A DNA stretch of 64,000 nt from assembly GCA_021014325.1 (NCBI GenBank), contig JAJGQC010000658.1:62001-126000 (forward strand), given 5' to 3'. The DNA comes from Plazaster borealis. Its lineage: Eukaryota; Echinodermata; Asteroidea; Forcipulatida; Labidiasteridae. The notes beneath the pieces are model-generated. The model was not told where the DNA came from. It saw only the letters and a list, made by a program, of their open reading frames with translations, and made no database searches. Below are positions 35,101-47,100 of this stretch, in pieces (within the stretch, counting starts at the first letter, position 1; every line of letters starts with the position of its first letter). The position numbers and the translations under genes are program-made.

Positions 35101-38100
35101 TCGAAACGACCGGCTTCGGCTTTGGATTCGGCTCAGGCTAGCTAGGCCCCTCAGTTGTTTTCATTATACGCGTGCTATGCGTTCAGGGATTCAGACGAGA
35201 GAACAGAGCTGAAGCCGAATCCAAAGCCGAAGCCGGTCGTTTCGAAAAGGGCCTCAGTCTCCATCTAGCTGACACATCAAAATAAAGACACTCCAAAAGT
35301 CTGACAAATACTTTGCAACCAACCTGAGGCTCAACCCCAACTCCTCCTCCTTGCTCTTCCCCATCATCTTCCTCATCATTCCAATCTCCATCCTCCTGTT
35401 CCATTCCACCTGCATCCTCCTCTCCACTCTTCTCTTCCTCTGCACCGTCTCTGCCCACTTCTTCCTCCTCCTTCCTGGCCTCATCCTGGTCACCTTCCTC
35501 CTGGTTTCCAGTATTATCCTCATGGTCATTCTGCTCTCCCATTTCATCTTGGTGTTCTTTTTCATCTGGTAGTTTTGTCTCAATATCAAATGGATTTGTT
35601 TCATCTTAAAAAAAATATCAAAAAGAAGGATTTTCTTTCATCATTTGTGAATTTTTATGGCAGAGATTTTGTATCAATGTAAAGTTGAGATTAATATTAT
35701 TTTCATGAGTATTAGAATTGGACTTTTTCAATCCAGAAGGGTAACTTCTACTAACCTTGGTTTTCCATTTCCTCATCTTGATTCTCTTCATCCATTTTCC
35801 CACCATCCAAGTTGAGATCATCTGGGATGTCAAGATCATCAGGTACTGGAGCTTCAGGAGGCTCGTTGGCTTTACGAGGGTCCACCTCATCATCGTTAAA
35901 GTCACCCTAGAGGGTAAACAGTTTGACAATTTGATTCTGTATGCATGTTAAATGAATTTCTTACAGAGTACAATGCTCATATGTAGTGGCCAAGTAATAC
36001 TGTGTTAAACTTTGTGAAAAAACAACACCAGGAGATGTCTTACATCTGCAATTTGTCGTTGGATTTAAACTTTGAACAGATAAGTTTCAAATTTAAATTT
36101 TACAGGGAAATATGTGTATGTACTACCTTGCTTGTATGCCCTTGTATGTTTTGTTTTTTTGCGTCTTTGCTTTTATTGCTGCTATATAGCATACTTACAT
36201 ATTTTTATATTTTTATTTTTCTATTTTATTGTTGTTCTTTTTTAGGATCAGCTGGAGAGGAGAGCCTCTCGACAGGAACTGTGTTTCTTTTAGGCAATCC
36301 TTCGGGCTCCAGTTGTTTCTTTTTCTTTACTGTATTTAAATTGCTCTTTGCTGTTTTTTTCAATGTTTTTAACATAATTTATGTGCATTATTGTACTTTT
36401 TATTCCCAAGAAATTAAATAAATATAAGATATAAATAAATGTACTAAAAGCTATGTGCCCTTTGTTTATAACTAAACTGCTCTCTAAGTAAATGTGCGCA
36501 ATTTTTGTTTTACATAATTTTGAGATTTTGATAAGAGATTTGCTTACCTCAAATCGCTCCATCATGAACAATGTCCAGTTTGACTGATTTGAGATTTGCT
36601 TTACCTCAAATCACTCCATCATGAACTATGTCCAGTTTGACTGATTTGAGATTTGCTTTACCTCAAATCATTCCATCGTGAACAATGTCCAGTTTGACTG
36701 ATTTGAGATTTGCTTACCTCAAATCACTCCATCATGAACAATGTCCAGTTTGACTGATTTGAGATTTGCTTTACCTCAAATCACTCCATCATGAACAATG
36801 TCCAGTTTGACTGATTTGAGATTTGCTTACCTCAAATCACTCTACCGTGAACAACGTCCAGTTTGACTGATTTTAGATTTGCTTACCTCAAATCACTCCA
36901 TCATGAACAATGTCCAGTTTGACTGATTTGAGATGCGCTTTACCTCAAATCACTCCATCATGAACAATGTCCAGTTTGACTGATTTGAGTTTTGCTTACC
37001 TCATCTTTTGGTTCTAGGTTGTTTGGTTTCTGGTCTTCATTGTTCTCTCCTGATTCTTCTTCACCTTCTTTGCCTTCTTTCTCATCATCTCCTTTGTCAT
37101 CTGCAGCTCCTGAAGTTAAGGAATTGTCCATAATGGTCAGAAAAATCAATCTTAAAGTTTGGGTTTTAGAAACTTCCTACTTTGAACGAGATTTGTCCTA
37201 AAACTCAGTTCTAACATGTATTTTGATTTGTTGATTTAAAATAAGCATGAATGTGCATAAACTCTTTGACTAAACAATCTCTGTATAGACTGTGGAACGA
37301 AGACTATATTTTTCTATGAAATCAAATCTTCTTTTTAAATTATATTTATACAGAGTTCTTGAAAATAAAAATACTGATAGCAAGTTTTTATAAATAAATT
37401 TTCAGTTTTGGTATGATCCAAATAATTTGTTCAAATTAACATTGAAACAAAATTGAAACTTGGGACGAGGATGCTTATTGTTAGAAACCCCATTTACAAA
37501 TCATGCCAAAATATGTGCGTCTATTACATAGGTTTAATAACAACATGACCGTCAGTTGGGCAAAATTCTAATTTTTTTACAAGTAACCGGAAACAGAGGT
37601 CAAGTCTTATTCTCAGGTTTTCCTCGTTATTTTGTTGAATTGGTTTTACTTTCATATTGTTAATCACTTAGTATTACATTCCCAACAACATACATAATTT
37701 TCATAGCCATAAACTACGTTAAACTAAAATAATTGACAAAACAAAATCCCGCCCACGTAAAACTCCATATGGTTAAGACCACAATGGTCCTGGAAGTTCA
37801 AATATGCGCGAGACTAGCACAGTCTATTGCACTGTACTACTTGTGATCTTAACAACTACACATAACACACAGGCAAACTGACTCCCAAACTGGCACAACC
37901 AAGATTTACTGTGGGTGATGACATCAGGTGAATTGGGTCAATAGCTTTCTTTCATCGAACCAGGCGTGCCATTGTCGGGTGGTTAAGAGCACCGGACTCA
38001 AGCTCTGGTGTTTCTGATCAACAGAGTGTAGGTTTCGAGTCCCGGTTGTGGCACTTGTCTCCTTGAGCAAGATACTTTACCATAATTGCTTCGTCCTTCG

Positions 38101-41100
38101 AATTGTTGTACTAGGATTGGTAGTGCATGTAAAAGAACCCAAAACACTTTTCATGGAAGAGTAGGGGTTAACCCAGTGTTTCTGGTTCCAATAGCGAGCA
38201 CCCTTGTTTACAGGTTTCCTCAGGCTTGCGAGCTACAGTGACCAGGCCTGTGAATGGACCCTTAAAAAAAGAGCTGAAACACTACATGATGTAAGAATGA
38301 TCGTGGAATGTCAAGTGAGCGCGCGTCACGCATTTAAGCTGGTCAAATTGGGGCACCCCATTGATCCAGTAACTAGGCTTATTTCACCCCATTGATCCAG
38401 TAATTTCACATTATTGTAGTTGTACATTGTTGTTTGCCAAGCATATATTAGGCTTTTTAAAAAAAAATTGTGTAACAAAAATATATATATATATTTATAT
38501 ATTTTCTTTCCTGATTTTTTTTTTTTTCTGAAAAAAAAAGCGGAAATAAAAAATCATCACGGTCAAGGAAAAAGCGGATATCCGCTTTAAATCGGAGATT
38601 TCACAGGCCTGAGTGACTAAGTTCACTTATGAAGCATCCTTGGTTTCATTACCAGAAATATATAATAATAGTAATAATAATAATAATAATAATAGTAATA
38701 ATAGTAATAATAATAATAATAATAACATAAAAGTGACTGCATCAGATAACAACCGCCCAATACCTTGATTATCATCTTTAGCAACCATATCCGTCCTGGA
38801 CTCTTCTCCTTTGCCTTCGCCAAGCTCCTCTTTCTTCTTTTTCTCCTCCTCCCCATCTTTCCCCTCCTCTTCATCTTCCTCATCTCCCCACATCCTTTCA
38901 TCCAGCATGTCTGCTCCAGGCTGGTCCACATCACCCATCTGCTTCTCCATCTCGTGCTCTTCATCATTGTCTTCATCAGACTCTTCCCGTCTACAAAACA
39001 AGTATTCAAATCAAAATCCAAAGAATCTACTTGAAGTCCTTGTCCATTATTGGTTATTTGTCCACATTTTTGTATAAATGTTAGTATTTTGGGGATACTT
39101 GGCAAACATGAATGTGCGTTGCATCCTGCTTTAATATTCTGTAAATCTCCTCTTCATGAGTACACACTCCTATCCACTCCTAGTGGGTTTTAGTTTCTGT
39201 TTCAGCTCCAGCTGCAGCCTACACGCATCATCAAGCTAAGCCCAGCTCATCCTGTTCCTGTTCCCGCCTTCGCGCCCAAATGAAGTTGCACATGAATCCA
39301 AAAACTAAATCTTAGAAGATGTCTCGCAGGTCATGCTTACCCTGAGGTTCTCCATCGTGTAGTTTTCCTTGGAAGTCATCCGACATCTCAATACCATGTT
39401 CCTCATCCTCCAAATCTGGCTGATTAGAGAAATCTTCCTCCTCTTCCTTCTCCCCTTGCTTCTTTGTATCTTGGATCTGTGGTAAATAGAAAGAGTAACT
39501 CCGATAAGACTAATGTTTGAAGATTTGCTTTATTTGGTCAGGGTTTCATTGTGACAATATTCTAAAAACACAAACATTGCTTTGGAAGTTCCGAAAAAAT
39601 TTACAGCGCAGAGGCACATTAATGTTTTTGTAATACCGAAGTGAAGTGGCTGAACAAAGTTTGCATTAAAGAGATTTATGTTTCTTGAAAGCAGTAGGTT
39701 TAGAATGGAACAATCAACCGATGTGAGAATCTTCCTCCTACTTACCTGGTCCTCGTTATCAATCTGATCGCTCACGTCCTTCATGCCCTCTCCTTCCCCG
39801 ATACCTCCTTCTTCAATGTCTTGGAAGTCCGTTGCACCCTCTCCGCCCAACTCATCGGAAAACTCCGCTGGTAAACAAAAACCCTGGGAATGTGCGCAAA
39901 AGAAAACAAACTTGAAACGCACGCGGGTATCATAAAAGATGGACAAATATTCTGGAGACGATGGTGGCTATATGACATTACACAAATTTCCCATTTGCAA
40001 AAAATCTCTGAATTCTACTCACCAGTTTCACTGTGACACTTATCAGCTGTTATCAGTAAAGTATTTGTAATATAATCACCATGGAACCCACTTCCCCAAG
40101 GCCAGTGATCCTGACCCACAGGCCTACTGCTGGTGTTAAGTAACAGAAATGCTGAAGAGCATGGAGAAAGGCCTACTGTTTCTTATTCAATTTCGAGAAA
40201 TATTTGGTCGATTTTTATAATTGTTATTGATTACTTAACAACATTTAACACTGTTTCCCAATACTTCACATTATAAACAGGAACCTGTGAAATTTTGTCG
40301 GTATTTGTGTCAGTAAACTCACAGGCAGTGACACCATAAACCAAATGTTCATGCCTCATTAGCTTTTAACAAGATAAGAGAAATCGTGTTGAAAACTGCT
40401 CATTCCCAAACTGGTGAGTACTGACCTGAGTTTGTCATAGGCAAACTCGGGTCTGTTCCTATGGGTGATTCATGTAATGATGAGGATTCGAACCCACACT
40501 CTGATGACTTTGCCACCAGAGCTTGAGTCTGGTGCACTAGGGTTGCTTGGCCATGCTAGTCTGCCAGTCCAAATTAAAAGTAGACACAATCATGGTACAT
40601 GTGTAGGTAATTTAATGAGTTCCAACATTTCCATTTCTCTGACTGTAAAATCTCATCTCTCCAAAAAGATTCACACAAAAAGAAGAAAAACATGTATTGA
40701 AGAGAATCAGCCATGTTTTGTTGGACCCCTAAACAATGATTGTATATGATGTGTTTAAAAAGTTTAAATGCAAGACATAACTTTCTCCATTACCTTTGCA
40801 GCAAGTTCAGTGAAAATACCAAGCAGTACAGACAGCAATTTACATGTTGTGCGATGACATGCAACAGACTGGTTCAGAGTGAATGATACCAGGCCCAAGT
40901 ACTGATGAAGTACAGGTACTAGTCTTAATATGAGAATAACACAGTTGTTGAATTCCTGTAAAAATAGAACATCATACAAAGGGATTAAATTGTAATTCTT
41001 GCAAAGACTGTGCAAGTATCATGCGAATTCCAACATTTGGACCAGGACCCATTAAAGTGCATAGTTTGTTTCGTTCACGCTTTAAAGCAATGTACGTGGA

Positions 41101-44100
41101 ACCAAAGTGTTCCTGGGCCCCAACTTCAATAAGCTGAAAAGCACAACAATTCGCTAAGCAAAGAAAAATCCTGCTTAACACATACAAGTTACCGGCCCAA
41201 ATGCCATAAAGTTTACATTGTTGTGACTGCTACCCTTCTTATTTTTTGCTTATCAAAGAAGTTTGCTAAGCATTATTTTCCGCATTACATCTTTATGAGG
41301 CCCAACTTCATAAAGATATATTAAATGAGAAAGTGTGATTTCCAGGCAATAATTGCAGAATAAAAGTCCAAAGCTTCATTTCCTACCCTTATCTCTCTGA
41401 CTGATTGGCATCGATCTCGCGTTTCTTTCAGGTCTTGAAGCAATGACCCTGTGACCTTTGACACATGACCAAGGTCGAGGGTCATGACATCCTTGCTAAG
41501 AGCCGAGCTGAGATGCTTGACAAGATGTCCATCCTGGAGGTTAAATAACTCTTCTGAAAAACAAATAATAAAAATGAAATTTTTTCTTTGTAATCAAAAC
41601 AATGTTACAGTTATTGAGTAAAACAACACTTTTAGCAATGATATCAGTCCAGCACAATCATCTGATAGCACCCTCTTTTGACTTAATAAGGTCAGGTTAC
41701 TTTTAATCACTTCTTATTGTGTTTATATCGCATGTTTAAACATGGCCATATGGTCTCCTGTTGATCAATCAGAATGGATAAACTGTCCCAGTACTTGTAA
41801 CTATAAGAAAATCAGGTATTTATAAATGGACAAATAATACACTGATTGTGAGTGGGGAATAGACTGTGCAAGTCTCGCGCATATTTAAACTTCCGGGACC
41901 ATTGTGGTCCCAACCATATGGAGATTTACGTGGGCAAGATTTTGTTTTGTCAATTATTTAAGTTTAACATGGTTTATGACCATGAAAAATAAATATGTTG
42001 TTGGGAATGTAAAACTTAGTGATACAAAATATGAAAATAAAATCAATTCAACAATATAACAAAGAAAACCCGAGAATTAAACTTGACCTCGGCTTCCGGT
42101 TGCTACAAAAATTAAGAATTTTGTGCTCACCTCCGATCACAAAACTTATGTAAACGCTTGTTTTGGATGCGGAATGATAATCGCCAGAAGCTGTAATTTC
42201 AACATGAAGCCTTTATTATATGAGTCTATGGTTATTGAGGCGTCAGCATCCTCTGTATTTATTATAAACACTAAAACTGATTTTATAAACATGTAATGAG
42301 TATTTTTGTTGTTCAGATTTTATCATTAAATATCATTTTAAACAAAGATTTGATTTCAGACGTGTTTTCTCGCTCTGATACGCGCGAGACTATCACAGTC
42401 TATTGTGACGGACTCCAGACCTGTGTTATTACCTTGGTCTTCTTCCTTGTCACCAGCTGCTTGGTGTCCCTCATCAATATTGTCTTGTTCTATGGTTTGG
42501 GTCTTCACCATACTCTGCACCACTAATAGAATACTGGCTAGAACGGACTCACTTTTGCTTTCAAAGTCTGCCAGGAGCTCAGATGAACCTAATGAACGAA
42601 ACAGGAGAAAAGAACTGATGGAGTAATAGCGCACCCCTTGCCCTTAAGCTTTTTGTAAAGTAGCCCACCGGGCTAGTAAACTGTGCATTTTACTTGCCCC
42701 CACAAAGTTTTAGTAGCCTAGTTGTTTTGTCATAAATGTATCTTTCTGATGTATTAATGGAAGCGATCACAACCAGTTGAATGGTCACAAAAGTTACATT
42801 CGCACACTCAAAAACAAATTAACACATTTTAAAAATGTATTATTTACATATGATAAGGAAGAAATAAAAGCATTTTAAACGAGTAGATTGCACAGTTTTG
42901 ACTAACCCACAGCCGTGTTTGGGGCAAACTTGTATAAAATAACTATTAAGATTTCTGGTATACAACATGCACATAAAAATTCTCTTATGCGTTGTGGTGG
43001 TACTGAAAGTATAATACTTCAAAATTTAAAAAGAGACTTGTGTCATGGCCGAGTAGTTTAGTGCATCGGACTTCAATTCTAATGGCTGTGGAGTGTGGGT
43101 TCCATTTAACCATTATTGCTTCTCTTGACCCAGGTGTACCAATGGGAACCTACCAGGGCTCAGATAGTCTTGCGCTGGATCAACCCCTTAGAGCCAACAT
43201 AAATATTTATGCTACCCAGTAAGTTGAGAAAGTTTGAAAGTTGGTCCAAGTATGCTTGGTGAACAGGGATAATAAGGTTGCAAAGCTATGTAACAACCCG
43301 TTGTTGTTGAAATCCAATGACGTCATATTTCAAATTTTGCTCTGAAAAAATCAGGAATGAACCAACAATTCCCTTTACAAAAATGAACAGACCCATGTTT
43401 ACCAAAATGATGTCATAAGATGTTTTGGATGTTAAAAAATGTTGCACTGAAAAGGTATCAGATACAATGGCAATTTACACTGTTTTAACGTGAGGCTAGA
43501 GACTTGTAATTTTTCCCCCACTCACGAGGACTCAATCTATTGGAAAATGAGTACATCACAAAAATAAATTTGACCTTCCTCTTTAACTTTCCTTTTCAAG
43601 AACCACTTCAACTCATTCTCATCCTTACCCATCTCCATCTCATCTTGATCTGCATCCTCCTCAATACAACAAACAGTCCATCGTTTCCAGTGACCATACT
43701 CTAGTAACATCTTGAGAAGTCGTTCTCTAGCGGCTATCAACGAGGTTGCCAGGCTGGATTTACCTACACCTTGAGGGAGGCTGAACAGCTGCTCAATATC
43801 AGCTAGAATGTCCGCAATTGTTTGAAGCTCCTCAACAGACTCATCAAGGAGTTCAACATCATTCCTGTAGGAAACAAGGCACACAATAGAAGGATTTATC
43901 AGTAAGATTTAAAATACTGGAACTGTTATAAAAGTAATTGGGGTTGAACAAAGAAAACTTTACTAGAGAGGGATTTAAACCAACGACCTCCAGATTAACG
44001 TGTCGGCGCTCTACCAACTAAGCTATCTAGCCCTATGTTGGCGGTCTCCATAATTTGTCCATATCTTTGTTCTGACTGGCACCTCCGAACAGGGCTAGAT

Positions 44101-47100
44101 AGCTCAGTTGGTAGAGCGCCGGCACGTTAATTCGGAGGCTGTTGGTTAAAATTCCACTCTAGTCAAATTTTCTTTGTTCAACCCCAAAGCATTACAAAAT
44201 TTACCCAGTCAGTTTCCCTTGTGGTTTATTACTTGATATTTTGTGTTAAGGGTGGACGGTCGTTATTGGCTCCCGAGGTAATGGAAGTTGACAAGTTTGA
44301 AAGAACTAGTTTGCCATCTTCCAATACCTAGGGTTGCTAATATCCACCCGAATTAAACCATGTCGTATTTGTTTTACTATATCTCATACATACTTCCACT
44401 CCTACATGTATGTCACTTCACACCAACATGTTTAGACTAGGGTAAGATTGCATGCTTGGCCCAGTGATAAGCAATTGTTATTTGGGCCTACAGTCCCCAA
44501 TACTCAGCTAATTTGGGAGGCTAATCATACTTACTCACAGCTGAGAAGCTGAATTATGAAGGATGCGGCTAAAATGCGTTTGAGCTGCAGGCACGCAAGG
44601 GCACCTTTGGCAGCCAGTCACATCGACCCATAAATGACCATGGAGCAAAGCTAGAGATTTATTTTTCTTGAAGGAGGAAAACTGGAGGGCCCAGAGAAAA
44701 ATGTTGTGGCACAGGAGAGAACAATCACAACTCTACTCACATATGGCCCGAACCAGGAATCAATCTAGGGCCACGATGGTGAGAGGTAAGCGCTTTATGC
44801 ACCAGCCACCCATATCATGAAGAGGATTTTGAAGGAATGTGGAGGGTTCGGGTTAAAGATGTATTTAATTCACTCACCAAAACATAAGTTGTAAGTCCTG
44901 ATTAGTGATGAGGCTGGCTCTTGGTAAGACCCTCTGGCTAACGGTCTCCAGGACAGTCTGACACTCCTGAATAAAATAATAATAACCTACTTCAAAAACT
45001 CTATACTTTTTATGGAAGGGGAAGTTTTAAAGAGGGGCTCCAAGGTCAAATTCAGTTTTGTGATTCACTCATTTTCCAATAGATAAGAGAGCTCATGCAA
45101 GTGGGGAAAAATTACAAGTCTCTTACCTCACGTCAAAATGGTGTAAAATGCCATTTTATTTGATACTCTTTCAGAGCAAAATTTGAAACATGACATCATC
45201 GAACATCAACAACAAATGGGTTTGTACATTCCAAAGAGGAATTTTTGCAATTGATTAATTGATTACGATTGACATCAGATGAAGTATACAGATGCCAAAC
45301 TTTTCTGGACCGGCGAACGTTAGCAGTGTACCAGTCACATTCAATATAGATTACAAGGTACTTCCTCTGGTTACCTGCAGTTTGTTTCTTGTCTCTACCC
45401 ACAATGCATCCCCTTCCTGATGGTATCTATCGCTGCAAGATGTTCCCATGGTAACGGGACAACACATTCGTTGCTCCTCCGTCTCTCTCTGGACAGGCGT
45501 CCAGGAGCATTCCATATTGGAGCGTTGTTTCTCTGATGTAGTCGACGAGTCCCTTCAACGTCATTACCCATGATGCTGTACTCTGCTGAGGTGGTAACAA
45601 TGGATTGTTGCCATGATAACCGGTCGATGGCTTCAGCTTCTGTAACTGGCAGAGGAAGCTTCTGCAATTCAAAAACACAAAAGTAGAAAATATAAAAGTG
45701 GTTTGCTGGTGTAATAAGAGCCCAAATGCAGTGATCTTTATGGTAAGCTACTTGGATCTAGCATGACCATAGTTACTCTTTTATTGCATTATTAAAGGCA
45801 AAGTATACATTTGGTTTTTGGAACCAGTTGATTGTATTAATCCTATATAAATGTAGATAAATACAATAAAACTAACCTGTGAAAATGTCATTTAAAAAGG
45901 TGGTAGTGTTTTTGAGGTATCGCCGAAAATCTGGAGTGGGTGTTTCCACGCATGAAGAATAATCCATATTTGGAATACAGTCTAAGAAATGTTTCATGCA
46001 GAAACATTTCTCGATTGAAATGTTTTTGAATCCTTTTTCTAAAAACCACATTCCTTAGAAGGGAATCGTTTCTCAAAATGTTATACATTATCAACAGCTG
46101 CAGTGCTTCTTACTAAGTAAGTTTTCTCCCTTTAGAATGTTTTCTAACTACATTGCCAATATCCCATCAGTATTTTTCTGCCAATCTGATAATTTTGATA
46201 CAAACATAATTTTACAAAAACTTTAGTTAGAAATGTCTCTCAAGAGTTCCTCAAATAAATTTAAATCATTACTTAAAAGATTTTTCAGTCCTTGAAAACC
46301 CCCGAGTTTGTTTCACTTTCCGCAATTTTTTTGTAGGTCCAAAAATTTGTAGAGAAGTACAAGGTTAAAGGTCGGGTCATCGATTGGTAATGACCCCCCC
46401 CCCCAAAAAAAATAAAATAATAAAAAATATATATATTTATATGTATATGTGTAATTTCTGTCCGAAAGCTTACTTATTATAAAGATGGTAATGGTAGCAA
46501 GCATCCTGCAAATTTGTGTTTTCTGAAGTGCCCCCGTTGATTAGAAATCAATAACAACATTTGAATCTGAGAAACGATTCATGCATACATGTATGTTGGG
46601 ATACACCAAGTGAGGATACTGGTCTTTGACAATTACCAAAAGTATACCCTGCCTTTAAGCGGAAACTTGTGACTAAGCAAATCATTGTCCCATACATTAT
46701 TCAAAATCTAACTTGCAGTTGACTTATTGTCACAGGAAAATTTGCTTCGCTTTCGCAATTGTATGAAGTATAAACCAGGCTTGACCCATTGTAATTTTTA
46801 AAAATAATATATAAGAACAATTGTGTACAATAGCCAGATCAGAAAATTACCAGTGAGGTCATCTGGTAGGCCAATCAACTGGTACACTGCAGTTTAGATC
46901 AGAAAAGTAACCAGATAATATAGACAGGAAGAAGACAAATTGATTAACTATGAGGAGATGACATACAAGAAAGAAAGGGAGCCCTACAAACTAATCAAAC
47001 CCACTTGTTACCTGGACCCAAATTCATAAAGCCTGTAAGCATAAAAACTTGCTAAGCATAGAAAAATCTAGCTTAACAGAAAATGGTTACCAGCCAAAAT

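Noticed and set aside
36002..36421. 139-residue hydrophobic + strand protein
   Set aside because: T-rich intron sequence read as Phe/Leu; possibly overlaps a LINE tail, no conserved motif.
36539..36999. CRISPR array (regular direct repeats)
   Set aside because: The units are contiguous without unique spacers, in an intron of a eukaryotic gene.
38623..39105. Protein with poly-Tyr or poly-Leu tail
   Set aside because: Read-through of MDN1 exon E20 into an intronic (AAT)n microsatellite.
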